64,000 bases of DNA from Candidatus Paracaedibacteraceae bacterium (GCA_019459505.1 JAIBEV010000132.1:62001-126000); one strand, 5' to 3'. Shown: positions 18,179 to 28,051, counted from the stretch's first letter. The notes: a model not told the origin generated them from the sequence alone. Made by a program: numbers and translations.

Positions 18179-18739
18179 GAAGAGTTCCTTTATTTATTTG
18201 TAATTGTGGGGTTTCGATAATTTTATATAAAACTAATTTTGGCCAATAATTTATCAGGCATATCGTTCGGGATAGTAACAATAAAATTATTTTTTGTCCA
18301 TAATTTTAATCAAAGTTAATTTTTACTGTACTAGATTATAACGCTATTAAAAACAGATCAAGGGTTTATAAATTTTAGGGTAATATGCAATAAATTTAAA
18401 ATGTGCTTAGCAGCAAAATTCAAAAAAAGAGGCCAATTAAAGATTTCCAGCACTATGAAAACCCTGTTCCTGCGCTCCAGCTGTAGATTAATGTTAAGGG
18501 CTTAGATCTAAAAACAAAGCGAGTCAGACAATCTGAGGGTAGGAATTACAATTATTTTAGTAATGAAATCTGTCCCCGCTGCTTGAAAGCCTTTTCACTC
18601 CCCCTTTGCCAATAACTTAGATTAAGGAAATAGGATGGCAATTTATAAAATAAGGAGGTGTTTTAGAGAGACGGCATAAAGTTATCCCCTTAAAAATAAT
18701 TATAATAATAGACTTCTTAAGGGGAAATATAAGAAAGTT
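18179..18739. other. 561-base spacer between OMP2 and CC3
   Basis: The OMP2 leader and promoter occupy the left end. A long-loop inverted repeat (CCCCTTAA at 18686 with TTAAGGGG at 18717) lies just past the CC3 stop and may act in its 3' end. The middle shows no credible gene. Confidence 0.5.
18272..18300 (-). promoter_or_regulatory. Predicted sigma-70 promoter of OMP2
   Basis: On the minus strand, TGGACA, a 17-base AT-rich spacer and TACTAT lie about 95 bases before the OMP2 start. Position and spacer match the OMP1 promoter. Confidence 0.6.
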
Positions 18740-20779
18740 TTAGGACTTTTCAAGCGTTTTAAGCCCTTCAGGCACCTTAATTTCTTTAGGAATGGTGATT
18801 TGAGAATTGGGCTTCCATATAAATTTTATAAATAACACTGACCCAATAACGAAACCTGCCGTTGCAGCTCCTATCACGACTGCCCTGTGATGAGGAAATT
18901 CGATATTATTAAAAAACCCCCTCCTGAATGTTTTTTGCTTTTGAGGTGTCTCTGGCTCCGATATTTTAAGTATGTGTGGCGTTTCAAGTTGGGAAGTCGG
19001 AGCAACTGAAGAAGGTTCACTATCAACGATTTGAGAGCTCTCCTTTCCAATCTCTGAAAGCTTGGATTCTAAAGAGGATGGCGATTCTTCAGTCAAAGAT
19101 AGAGGCGTAACAGATAGAGCTTCAGGTTCCTCTGGGGGAGAAGTCTCCCTTTCAGTTTCTGCAAGCGCAGAAGGTATGTCTCTTCTTGGCCTGTGGAGCT
19201 CAGCCCCAACAAAAGAGCGTGATTGAACAGCGGGACGCAGTTGGTACATTTTCTTAAATAGCTCCTCTATTAATTCTTCCTTATCTATTTTCCCTTCCTG
19301 TTTACTTTGGTCCTTTTGTTGGCTAATAAAAAATTCTATCTCTTTAAATTTGGATTTTGTCTTAGATAGTTGAGTCCGCAACTCTGTAACTTCATCTCTT
19401 TGATGGGAATGTTCCAATTGAATATGGATAAGCTCTTCTTGATTAAGCCGAAACTTTTCATACACTACCTGCAATTCCCCTCTTAAATGTGTTAATTCTT
19501 GCATCGTTGCAGAATAAGAGTCGTTGAGTATTAAGATTTTTTTCTCGAGTTCTTCAGTTTTGAACTGATGATCGTTTTTGGCTTTTTGAAGCTCTTCTTG
19601 TTTTAACTGAAGTTGATAATTCGCTTCTTTGAGAGCATTCTGTAGACTGACTAACTCTTTTTTATCTCTTGACTGATCATCTCTTAATTCGTCTAGACTG
19701 GTAGCAAATTGGACTCTTTCTTCGGTTTGCTGCTTTTTTAAGCCTATTAGATGTTGTTGCGTGGTTTGAACGTGATCCTCAACCATTTTAAATTGTTCTT
19801 CTAGCGCTAATTTTTGTGTGGTTAAAAGGTTAATTTCGTCTGTAAGTCGTTTTTCTTTTTCGACTTGTCCGTTTTTCACTTGCTCCAGCTGTGCCCAAGC
19901 TTGTTGTGCCTGCTCTTGGGCCGCTTCAATTTTACTTTCTAACTCTGATTTATCTTCTGTTAAAAGCTTGATTTCTGTTTCAAGCTGAGCTCTTTCTTCG
20001 GCTTGCTCGTTTTTCACTTGTTCAAGTAATTGTTGAGTTATGTGCGACTCTTCTTCAGCTACTCTAAGCTGTGTTTCTAAACCTACTTTGTCCTCTGTTA
20101 AGCTCTTAATTTCTCTTTTACGCTGTGTCTCTGATTCATCTTTTTCTCTTATTATATGCTGAAGCTGTTGCTTTGTTGTTAGAAGCTGCTGTTGAGCCGT
20201 TTCAATTTTATTTTCTAAATCTAATTTTTTTTCTTTTAAGGTCGTAATTTCTGTTTTCAGCTGTATTTTTTCTTCCTCTTGCACTCTTCTCCCTTGGTGC
20301 AATTGCTGTTGAATTGTTTGCACTTGAGCCTGAGCTGTTTGGAGTTGATTTTCTAATCTTAATTTATGAGTTGTTAAGCTCTCAATTTGGTTGTCATATT
20401 GTGTTTTTTTATGATGGATTTCGCTTTGTTTTACTTGCAACTGATTGCTAGCACCTCTGAGATCTTCTTCTAATCTTCCAATTCTTTCCAATAGAGTTTC
20501 ATTCTGTACTGTAAGAGTATTGAGTCGTATAGCATGATTCGCTTCTTTAACACAGGCGATAAGAGTTTGACTCGGTGTGTTTGGAGGGGGGATGCTTGCT
20601 GAAGCAAATACCTCCGAAGGTAAAGTGGTTAAAAAATTATGCAAAGTTTGGCGGCGTTGCAACTCATTTCCCGTTAATTTTTCTAAATTGAAAGCCCTAA
20701 GTTCTGGCTCCATTGCCTCAGAAACTAAACCCCATAGGGTAAAACCTAAAAGAAAGCGTAATTTTATTTGTAACATCAT
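18740..20779 (-). CDS. Exported coiled-coil protein with C-terminal membrane anchor, cassette 3 (CC3)
   Basis: A 679-residue protein. A signal peptide (KLRFLLGFTLWGLVSEA) is followed by a head (FNLEKLTGNELQRRQTLHNFL ... VKEANHAIRLN) that can be aligned with the CC1 head. Heptads then run from about 90 to 490 with repeated units of about 38 residues (e.g. LLTEDKSELESKIEAAQEQ). A Ser/Glu/Pro-rich stretch follows, then a hydrophobic helix near 633-655 (VVIGAATAGFVIGSVLFI) and a 24-residue basic tail. Unlike CC1 and CC2 it could therefore be membrane-anchored. No good ribosome-binding site is visible. It follows OMP3 by 120 bases on the same strand. Confidence 0.8.
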   Translation of the reverse strand: MMLQIKLRFLLGFTLWGLVSEAMEPELRAFNLEKLTGNELQRRQTLHNFLTTLPSEVFASASIPPPNTPSQTLIACVKEANHAIRLNTLTVQNETLLERIGRLEEDLRGASNQLQVKQSEIHHKKTQYDNQIESLTTHKLRLENQLQTAQAQVQTIQQQLHQGRRVQEEEKIQLKTEITTLKEKKLDLENKIETAQQQLLTTKQQLQHIIREKDESETQRKREIKSLTEDKVGLETQLRVAEEESHITQQLLEQVKNEQAEERAQLETEIKLLTEDKSELESKIEAAQEQAQQAWAQLEQVKNGQVEKEKRLTDEINLLTTQKLALEEQFKMVEDHVQTTQQHLIGLKKQQTEERVQFATSLDELRDDQSRDKKELVSLQNALKEANYQLQLKQEELQKAKNDHQFKTEELEKKILILNDSYSATMQELTHLRGELQVVYEKFRLNQEELIHIQLEHSHQRDEVTELRTQLSKTKSKFKEIEFFISQQKDQSKQEGKIDKEELIEELFKKMYQLRPAVQSRSFVGAELHRPRRDIPSALAETERETSPPEEPEALSVTPLSLTEESPSSLESKLSEIGKESSQIVDSEPSSVAPTSQLETPHILKISEPETPQKQKTFRRGFFNNIEFPHHRAVVIGAATAGFVIGSVLFIKFIWKPNSQITIPKEIKVPEGLKTLEKS

Positions 20780-20899
20780 AGTTTATTTAATATTTTTAAT
20801 TGTTATTGTTCATTTTAATATTAAATTATTATTATAGAAAGTAAAAGGGAAAGAATGTTACCAATTAACTTCCCTTCCTTTTATTTTAAATAATTTTTT

Positions 20900-21658
20900 T
20901 TAGAATGTATAAGACCAACGCAGCATAATAGAAGAAATCCGTGGCTTCATTTTTGAAGAAATTGTTTCTGTAAGATCCTGGGTATAGACAATTTGGGTCA
21001 TTTTGACAGCACTATAGGACGCGAAACGATATTCAATCCCCAGGCGCGCTTTTTCAAATGTCTTGGCAATTCCTACTCCCACCACGGGCCCATACTTCCA
21101 TTTGGAGTGGCTAAAAGTCGTAAATCCTAGCCCTCGAGGCCCACCAAAATCCACATTTTCATAGGCAGTACTGTATTTAAAAAGGCTGGCATCAATACCT
21201 GCGGCCGCATAAAATTGAATCGATTCTAAGAGGGTTCTTCCGCCCCGTATAACAAAACTTGTCATCATTTTTCGGGATAATTGGGGATTAAGGTGGCGTT
21301 GTAGCGGTGTTACATCTGGATCTCTAACCTCATTTTGTAATTTTCTATTTAAAGCTCCTTGACCGATTTGCCCTTCAGGGCTTATGAACCAGTTTTGCTG
21401 TAAATTAAAAATTGTTCCTACAAAAAGATAGCCATTAAACTGATTGGTGGATAAAGACCGTCCTCCAGAAAAGGTTAAATTCCTTCCCGCAAAATTTGAT
21501 AATGATTCAGAATGTTTGCCATCCAAATGATCCCCTGAGAGGGCAACCCCAACATAAGGCTGGTGGGCATTTAAAGTTTCAGTATGCCCAAGATTAGAGC
21601 TTAAGAGCAAGAAGGTAAGTCCAGAGGCAATATTAGGATTAAGATAATTAACTTTCAT
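20900..21658 (-). CDS. Outer-membrane beta-barrel protein, cassette 3 (OMP3)
   Basis: A 252-residue paralogue of OMP1 and OMP2, more divergent. Signal peptide MKVNYLNPNIASGLTFLLLSSNLG. Shared positions include YVGVALSGDHLDGKHSESL, NGYLFVGT, FISPEGQIGQGALN, NPQLSRKMMTSFVIRGG, YAAAGID and a closing LRWSYTF. The terminal Phe is a typical outer-membrane insertion signal. An ATG one codon upstream is an alternative start. It is divergent from the MFS gene on its right and first gene of the third cassette. Confidence 0.82.
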   Translation of the reverse strand: MKVNYLNPNIASGLTFLLLSSNLGHTETLNAHQPYVGVALSGDHLDGKHSESLSNFAGRNLTFSGGRSLSTNQFNGYLFVGTIFNLQQNWFISPEGQIGQGALNRKLQNEVRDPDVTPLQRHLNPQLSRKMMTSFVIRGGRTLLESIQFYAAAGIDASLFKYSTAYENVDFGGPRGLGFTTFSHSKWKYGPVVGVGIAKTFEKARLGIEYRFASYSAVKMTQIVYTQDLTETISSKMKPRISSIMLRWSYTF

Positions 21659-21814
21659 CAATATTCTCTTTAATTTTAATTTTTTATTAATCTACGGAAA
21701 ACTATCGACACATAATTACTTTATAAGGCTATCCTTGGCTTTCAGGCACATAACTTGATGTTCTAACAAGAAAAGTGTATCCTGCTTATACTATAACTTA
21801 TTAAAGTAACTCTC

Positions 21815-23077
21815 ATGTCTACACTGTTTAAACGCGGCCTACTTATTTGGTTCGCAGCAGTATCCTATTATCTCTATCAATATTTAATGCGAGTGTCGCC
21901 GGGAGTAATGATAGATGATTTAATGTTGACTTTTTCGCTTGACGCTAAATCTGTCGGTTATCTGGTGGCCACTACCACTTTTTTTTATGCAATAGCGCAA
22001 ATACCGGTCGGTATCATATCGGATTTATTTGGTGCGCGAAAAATGATTCTGTATTCTTTAGCAGCTTGTATTGTCGGTGTGGCGATTGTTGGTTGGACGC
22101 ACCATTTAGTTTTAACGTTTGTTGGTCGTGCTTTAATTGGAATTGGCAGTGCGGCTGGTTTTATCTGTGTTAGTAAAATTACCAGTGAATGGTTCCCTAT
22201 TTCTCAAAAACCTTTATGGTTTGCTTTAACCGTCTGTATGGGGACGATAGGAGCGTTATTAGGATATGCCCCTTTAGCCCTGTTAACTGAGGCCGTGGGT
22301 TGGCGCCAAAGTTTAATGTACCTTACTGGCTTCGGTCTTCTTATATTCTTTATTAATGTTATCTTTTTAAAAGATCGACCCCAGACAAATGGTCACTCCT
22401 TAAATCATCGACAAATCATGCAACAGATTAAGCGCGTTTTAAAAAGCCGACCCGCTTGGTTGTATGCAATTACGGCCTTGGGAATGTATCTTCCTATTTC
22501 TGTTTTTGCCGATTTATGGGGCGTTTCCTTTTTAATCATGAAATATGGATTAACCAAAGAGGCGGCTGCGAGTATTTTATCCCTAGCCTATGTTGGAACG
22601 TGCGGCGGAGTGATTTTCATTGCGGTTATGAACAATATTTTGGAGAATTCTCAGTGGTTGATTGCTATTTCCGCTGCTTCTATCACTCTTCTGATGACAC
22701 TCATCGTTTATGCTTCTGATCTATCCTATATGACGCTCTCAATTTTATTGATATTGTTAGGCATCTTTGTCGGAACAGAAATTTTATGTTTTTCCAAGGC
22801 TTGTCAAGAAAACGACATCAATGTCGCCGCCACAGTGACGGCTTTCATAAATTTTGTGGTCACCTTAGGGGCCGCTTTTATTCAGCAAATGGTTGGTGGG
22901 TTAATCAAATGGTTTGGGGATGGTCAAATCACTAATAATGGATTGCCTTTATACCAGATTGGTGATTATCAAAACGCCATGAGTTTAGTGATTTTAATTT
23001 CATTTCTCTCTTTTATTTTGGCTTTTTTCCTGCCGAACCAGAATGCGGCTGTTAAAATACAAGACAAAGCAATTTAG
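21815..23077 (+). CDS. MFS transporter
   Basis: A 420-residue inner-membrane protein with about 12 membrane segments. The cytoplasmic loop 2-3 motif of the major facilitator superfamily is present as GIISDLFGARKM. The N-terminus (YYLYQYLMRVSPGVM) resembles MFS proteins common in Legionella- and Coxiella-like intracellular bacteria, but the substrate cannot be assigned. It stands alone before the SRP RNA gene. Confidence 0.85.
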   Translation: MSTLFKRGLLIWFAAVSYYLYQYLMRVSPGVMIDDLMLTFSLDAKSVGYLVATTTFFYAIAQIPVGIISDLFGARKMILYSLAACIVGVAIVGWTHHLVLTFVGRALIGIGSAAGFICVSKITSEWFPISQKPLWFALTVCMGTIGALLGYAPLALLTEAVGWRQSLMYLTGFGLLIFFINVIFLKDRPQTNGHSLNHRQIMQQIKRVLKSRPAWLYAITALGMYLPISVFADLWGVSFLIMKYGLTKEAAASILSLAYVGTCGGVIFIAVMNNILENSQWLIAISAASITLLMTLIVYASDLSYMTLSILLILLGIFVGTEILCFSKACQENDINVAATVTAFINFVVTLGAAFIQQMVGGLIKWFGDGQITNNGLPLYQIGDYQNAMSLVILISFLSFILAFFLPNQNAAVKIQDKAI

Positions 23078-23096
23078 GTTTGTTATAGTTCAAAAT

Positions 23097-23188
23097 GGAA
23101 GATTGGATGGGCAAGCACCCTGCTAATCTGGTCAGAGCCGGAAGGCAGCAGCCACCGTGGGATCCTGCTTGGGTCATATCAATCTTCC
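23097..23188 (+). ncRNA. ffs: Signal recognition particle RNA (4.5S, small type)
   Basis: GGAAGATTG at the 5' end pairs with CAATCTTCC at the 3' end. The apical domain shows the universal SRP signature GGTCAGAGCCGGAAGGCAGC, with the GGAA-type tetraloop and the asymmetric loop. The exact ends are approximate; outer complementary bases AGTTCAA/TTGAACT could extend it. The position just before dnaX is a conserved alphaproteobacterial order. Confidence 0.93.
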
Positions 23189-23246
23189 ACCACCTATTGA
23201 ACTAAAATGTGATGGTTCACAGGGCTTCATAATTGAAGGTTAATCA

Positions 23247-24911
23247 ATGTCAGAAAATCTAGTCAATTACCGTGTTCTAGCACGTAAATATCGTCCTCAA
23301 ACCATGAATGAATTGGTGGGACAAGAACTGCTTGTTAAAACGCTCACTCAAGCCATTGATGCAAACCGCTTACCTCATGCCTTTGTTTTGCATGGGATTC
23401 GGGGGGTGGGGAAAACAACAACAGCCCGCATCCTTGCCAAAGCCTTAAATTGTCAGGGGGTCGACGGCCAAGGAGGGCCGACAGCCAATCCCTGTGGTGT
23501 GTGTAGTTCATGTGTTTCTGTAACAGAAGATCGCCATTTAGACGTGATTGAAATGGACGCCGCCAGCCGGACAGGGGTAGATGATATTCGTGAAGTCACA
23601 GAATCGGCACGCTATAAAGCGGTTAATGGGCGCTATAAAATATTTATTATTGACGAAGTTCATATGCTCTCTAAGAGCGCCTTTAATGCCCTGCTTAAGA
23701 CCTTGGAAGAACCACCGCCGCATGTGAAATTTATTTTTGCTACCACAGAGTTGAAGAAAATTCCTGAGACTGTTTTATCTCGGTGTATGAAGTTCGACTT
23801 GGCTCGAATTACGCCCACAATCTTATTTGATTATTTCAAAACAATTTGCGCCAAAGAGCAAGCAACGATCGAAGACGAAGCTTTAGCTTTATTGGTGCGA
23901 GCAGCTGATGGATCAGCAAGGGATGGGTTATCCCTATTAGACCAAGCGATTTCCTTGTCTCAATCTCATGTCACCACGGACATTGTTCGGGATATGTTGG
24001 GAGTAGTCGATCGGGGCCGCATGTTTACCCTTTTAAACTTATTAATGGAAGGTAAAATCGCAGAGGTTATTGCCGAAGTGCGAGATCTTTATGCCCGCGG
24101 TAGTGAGCCGACAGTGCTATTACATGATCTGTTAGATTTAGTGTATTGGGTAACCAGTCTTAAAATTAATGCTTCTCTTTTAACAGATGTCACCTGGCCT
24201 GAATCTGATCGGCGTGAAGGAGGAGAATTGGCCAGCAAATTATCGATGCCAATTCTTATGCGCGTCTGGCAAGTATTGTCCAAAGGCTATGAAGAAGTGG
24301 TCCGGTCCCCCTTACCGAATCAAGCTGTGGAAATGGTTTTAATCCGGTTAGCCTATCTAAGCGATTTGCCCTCGGCAGAAGATCTGCTGAAATTAACCTC
24401 TGGGAGTGGAGGAGCTACAGGCGGAAGTATATCTTCTTTCAGAGGAGCAGCGTCCGCCAGTTCTCCCTTAGCATCGACAACGTTTAATCCTATTAATAAA
24501 TCTACTCTCACCCAGACAGTGTCGGCCTCGCCAATCGTTCATCCAATGCCCGCGACCTTTCAGGATGTGTTGAAAATAGTTGCTCAGTCACGAGAGCCCT
24601 TATTGTACAGTAATTTAATGCAAGATATTCATTTGGTTTCTTTTAGTATTGGCAAGATTGTGTTACGGCTCGGTGATAAGGCCCCTTCTACCCTTCCTAC
24701 TCAATTGCAAAATTTATTGCAGCAACAAACTGGCCAACAGTGGGATATTGATATTGTGTCAGAAGGGGGAGCTGCGACCGTGGTTGAACAAAATCGCCAG
24801 CAGATGCAGCAATCAGAACAATCAGCTCTAAACCATCCTCTCATTCAAGAAATGATGACTCAATTTCCCGGTCTAACTGCAAAAATTGAACGACAAGAGA
24901 CAATACATTAG
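23247..24911 (+). CDS. dnaX: DNA polymerase III subunits gamma/tau
   Basis: This clamp-loader ATPase has 554 residues. Walker A is GIRGVGKT (50-57), zinc ligands are C69, C83, C86 and C89 (the CGVCSSC cluster), the DEAD-like box is DEVH (136-139) and sensor 1/arginine-finger region is ETVLSRC. A Ser/Ala-rich linker at about 390-430 leads into the tau-type C-terminal domain. No frameshift slip site was recognised. It is followed nine bases later by ybaB, the usual partner. Confidence 0.96.
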   Translation: MSENLVNYRVLARKYRPQTMNELVGQELLVKTLTQAIDANRLPHAFVLHGIRGVGKTTTARILAKALNCQGVDGQGGPTANPCGVCSSCVSVTEDRHLDVIEMDAASRTGVDDIREVTESARYKAVNGRYKIFIIDEVHMLSKSAFNALLKTLEEPPPHVKFIFATTELKKIPETVLSRCMKFDLARITPTILFDYFKTICAKEQATIEDEALALLVRAADGSARDGLSLLDQAISLSQSHVTTDIVRDMLGVVDRGRMFTLLNLLMEGKIAEVIAEVRDLYARGSEPTVLLHDLLDLVYWVTSLKINASLLTDVTWPESDRREGGELASKLSMPILMRVWQVLSKGYEEVVRSPLPNQAVEMVLIRLAYLSDLPSAEDLLKLTSGSGGATGGSISSFRGAASASSPLASTTFNPINKSTLTQTVSASPIVHPMPATFQDVLKIVAQSREPLLYSNLMQDIHLVSFSIGKIVLRLGDKAPSTLPTQLQNLLQQQTGQQWDIDIVSEGGAATVVEQNRQQMQQSEQSALNHPLIQEMMTQFPGLTAKIERQETIH

Positions 24912-24920
24912 GAGTATATA

Positions 24921-25241
24921 ATGAAAAATATTGGACAATTAATGAAGCAAGCCCAGCAAATGCAGCAAAAAATGGCTGATATGCAGCAAAAGATGGAACA
25001 AACCGAGATTACAGGTGCGGCAGGAGCTGGTCTGGTTCAAGTGGCCATCAACGGCAAAAGCGAAATGCGCAGCCTTAAAATTGACCCTTCTTTAGTTGAT
25101 CCTCAAGAAATCGAAGTTTTAGAAGATTTAATTATTGCTGCCTTCAATGATGCAAAAACAAAACTTGAATCCCAAATGTCGGATGAAATGGGTAAAATTA
25201 CCGGAGGGATGAATATACCCGGAATGAAATTACCTTTTTAA
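24921..25241 (+). CDS. ybaB: Nucleoid-associated protein YbaB/EbfC
   Basis: A 106-residue DNA-binding dimer. It has the Met/Gln-rich N-terminal helix (LMKQAQQMQQKMADMQQ), the VQVAINGKSEMRSLKIDPSL strands and the LEDLIIAAFNDA helix typical of the family. GGAG precedes the start. Order dnaX–ybaB is conserved (recR follows in many genomes but not here). Confidence 0.96.
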   Translation: MKNIGQLMKQAQQMQQKMADMQQKMEQTEITGAAGAGLVQVAINGKSEMRSLKIDPSLVDPQEIEVLEDLIIAAFNDAKTKLESQMSDEMGKITGGMNIPGMKLPF

Positions 25242-25262
25242 ATCTGCAGCATTTCTAAAATT

Positions 25263-25286
25263 AAGCCCTGTTAAGGGCTTTTTTTA
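25263..25286 (+). terminator. Rho-independent terminator after ybaB
   Basis: A six-base stem AAGCCC/GGGCTT with a six-base loop is followed by seven T's in all. It ends the ffs/dnaX/ybaB direction of transcription before the convergent mrcA gene. Confidence 0.9.
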
Positions 25287-25301
25287 TAATCTAATTCTTT
25301 A

Positions 25302-27641
25302 TCATCCCTCGATAACATCAATAACTCCTGAGAGCTTACTCTCTTTTTCGTGGGGCTCAGTCTCTGACACCCCCGCAGGTTCTGGAAAATCTATTTCCTG
25401 ATTTTCTTCAAAGATATAGCTTTCTTCATCTAAGGGCTCAATCGTTATAGAATCATTAATAGCATCATTAAATTTAATTTTCTCGCGTTCTTCATAGACT
25501 TGTTCTATAAAGTTCTTGAAAATAGGGACAGCAAGGCGCCCCCCCGTTTCTCCCTCTCCTAGAGTCCGCGGTTGTGGAAAACCGACAAAAACACCGACAA
25601 CCAAATCTTTAGTAAAGCCAACAAACCAACTATCATTAAAGTTATTGGTTGATCCTGTTTTACCAGCCACCTCAAACCCCAATGTAGCAAGCGAGCGCGC
25701 CGTTCCGTTTTGGGTCACCCCAATCATCATGGAAGTAAGCTGTTTAACTGCATTTTCAGAAGCGATTTGTTGAGGATTTTGTAAAGAGTCCGTAATCGAG
25801 TATAATGTTTCACCATAACGATCTTGGACCCAATCGACGGTATAGGGGGCTACCCGATACCCACCATTAGCCAGAGAAGCATACGCAGCGACAAGACGGT
25901 CTACAGTTGTCACGCCAGCCCCAAGCACCATAGCTAGTTGTTTAGGCATGTGAGGAGCAATGCCAAATTTCTTAGCGCACTCAATAATAGGGTTCATACC
26001 AACTTTTTGAGCTAAGCGAATTGTCATCACATTGCGCGATTGCTCCAATCCTACCCGCAAGGAACAGGGTCCTAAATAGTGACGATTGTAATTCTGAGGG
26101 GTATAAAATCCACGCTTGCTCCCCAGACTTATACTAATAGGAGCGTCTAAAATCTGAGTATCCGGTGTCATGCCCTGTTCTAGGGCCACTAAATAGACGA
26201 ATGGCTTAAAGCAAGAACCGATTTGCCGCGAGGCTTGGACGGCACAGTTAAATTGGTTCATCTCAAAATCATAACCACCGGCTAAGGCGAGCATCCGTCC
26301 TGTTTTTGGATCCATGGCCACAAGGGCACCGGTTATAGTGGGAATTTGTTCTAATTTAAATTGATCACCCTCTTGTTGGCTTACCAGAATTACATCTCCA
26401 ATACGGAGTATCTCTTTCATATGCCGAGGAGTTGGCCCAATTTTTTGCCCTACCAGGCAAGGAGCCGCCCAACCACAATCTTTTAAACCAATAAAACCTT
26501 CGGCGCCATTAGAAAAGCCGATGCGTGCTCTGTGAGACTCCACTTCTATCACCACTACCTGGTCCCAATTACCACTCCCGAGTGGGGTTTTGAGTTTTTT
26601 AAGCCCCTTAAGCCAAGGCGTGTTTTTTTCTGATTTGTCCCACTCTAAATGCGAAAGAGCGCCCCGCCATCCATGACGCCGATCATAGGCAAGCAATCCT
26701 TTTTTCAGAGCACTTTCTGCTAATTCTTGTAATATTACATCCATGGTGGTGCGAACTGTCATTCCACCCTGATGCACTTGATTACTGCCAAATCGTTGAA
26801 TTAACTCTCGACGCACAGCATCTGTAAAATAATCAGCCTTAACAGGCATTTCCCGATGCTTACGAAAGGTGAGAGACTGGGTTTTAGCCGCTGCGGCCGC
26901 TTCAGGAGAAATCATGTTTTCTTGGACCATACGGTCAATAACCCAATTCCGGCGCGCTTGAACTTTAGAAATATCTTCCTTTTTCGTCAAAGTTGTCGGG
27001 GCTTTGGGCAGGGCCGCCAAAAACGCAACTTCATCAATTGTTAAGTCATCCAACTCTTTGTCAAAGTAGGTAAGAGCTGCTGAAGCAATACCATAGGTAC
27101 CGGCGCCTAAATAAATTTGATTCAGATAGAGCTCAAAAATACGATCTTTAGCTAAACTAAATTCTAAACGTAGGGCAACGATGGCTTCCTTGATTTTGCG
27201 ATCAAAGGACCGTTCATTCCCCACTAAAAAATTTTTAGCAACCTGCTGCGTAATGGTTGATGCACCGCTTGGGCGATTACCCCATGAATTACTCAGGGTA
27301 TTAGTCAAAACGGCTCGCAATGTGCCTAATATATCAACACCGAAATGGTAATAAAAATTCCGATCCTCAGCCGCCATAAAGGCGTTTTTAACTAAATCTG
27401 GAATTTGATGAAAGGGGACAAACAAACGCCGTTCAACCGCATATTCCTGTAAGAGTTGCGCATCACTTGTATACAACCGACTCATCATCGGCGGCTCATA
27501 ATCTTTGAGATAATCGTATTCTGGCAGCACTTGACCATAATGGATGAAAATAAATAAACAAATAGATATAATCGAAGCAATAATAAGGCTAAGTCCAGAC
27601 AGGACACGAACGCAGGCTGTTAAAAGAGGACGATTGGACAT
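25302..27641 (-). CDS. mrcA: Penicillin-binding protein 1A (bifunctional glycosyltransferase/transpeptidase)
   Basis: A 779-residue inner-membrane enzyme polymerising and crosslinking peptidoglycan. One N-terminal anchor (about 10-33) precedes the GT51 domain with catalytic Glu92 in AAEDRNFYYHFG and later STITQQVAKN. The transpeptidase has the SxxK motif in IGSCFKPF, SRN in QSRNVMT and KTGS in AGKTGSTNNFNDSWF. The C-terminal 60 residues are acidic and probably disordered. Together with dapD/dapE further right this shows the cell makes a crosslinked wall. Confidence 0.96.
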   Translation of the reverse strand: MSNRPLLTACVRVLSGLSLIIASIISICLFIFIHYGQVLPEYDYLKDYEPPMMSRLYTSDAQLLQEYAVERRLFVPFHQIPDLVKNAFMAAEDRNFYYHFGVDILGTLRAVLTNTLSNSWGNRPSGASTITQQVAKNFLVGNERSFDRKIKEAIVALRLEFSLAKDRIFELYLNQIYLGAGTYGIASAALTYFDKELDDLTIDEVAFLAALPKAPTTLTKKEDISKVQARRNWVIDRMVQENMISPEAAAAAKTQSLTFRKHREMPVKADYFTDAVRRELIQRFGSNQVHQGGMTVRTTMDVILQELAESALKKGLLAYDRRHGWRGALSHLEWDKSEKNTPWLKGLKKLKTPLGSGNWDQVVVIEVESHRARIGFSNGAEGFIGLKDCGWAAPCLVGQKIGPTPRHMKEILRIGDVILVSQQEGDQFKLEQIPTITGALVAMDPKTGRMLALAGGYDFEMNQFNCAVQASRQIGSCFKPFVYLVALEQGMTPDTQILDAPISISLGSKRGFYTPQNYNRHYLGPCSLRVGLEQSRNVMTIRLAQKVGMNPIIECAKKFGIAPHMPKQLAMVLGAGVTTVDRLVAAYASLANGGYRVAPYTVDWVQDRYGETLYSITDSLQNPQQIASENAVKQLTSMMIGVTQNGTARSLATLGFEVAGKTGSTNNFNDSWFVGFTKDLVVGVFVGFPQPRTLGEGETGGRLAVPIFKNFIEQVYEEREKIKFNDAINDSITIEPLDEESYIFEENQEIDFPEPAGVSETEPHEKESKLSGVIDVIEG

Positions 27642-28051
27642 AATTTATCATAAAATTTGGACTCTTACCAAAGTATGACAAGTTTTTTAAAAAAGGGGAA
27701 GAGTCGCTATTTTTCAAAAGAAAGAAATTATATCGTTTTGATTTAACTTAAAAATCAACTCTGCGTTGTAATTATGGTTATTTTTAACCCCAAGTTTACA
27801 ATACTACTCTACGTGAGTTGGGTCATCCTTGTAATAGCTTCCAATCTCCCTCTTTTTCTGACCAAAGGTGGAAGAGACAGAATTCCCTTGTCAATTGAAC
27901 ACTAGACTATTATTCAAAAGCCCGAGCTCGATGGCCTGAAAAGGTACTCTCTGCTTTCCAACTGCAGGGGCACTTTGAGGAAGAATCTTAATAAAAAATT
28001 GAGAGTATTGTTGGTATGTTATGATTAAAAGCTTTGGAGAATAAAACCCAT
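27642..28051. other. Spacer with possible degraded small gene
   Basis: From 27774 a 43-codon frame (MVIFNPKFTILLYVSWVILV...) with one hydrophobic segment ends at a TAG at 27903. A second frame just after it, shifted by one base, reads DYYSKARARWPEKVLSAFQL and ends at 27991. Both look protein-like, so this may be a frameshifted remnant. There is no supporting ribosome-binding site. Confidence 0.25.
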
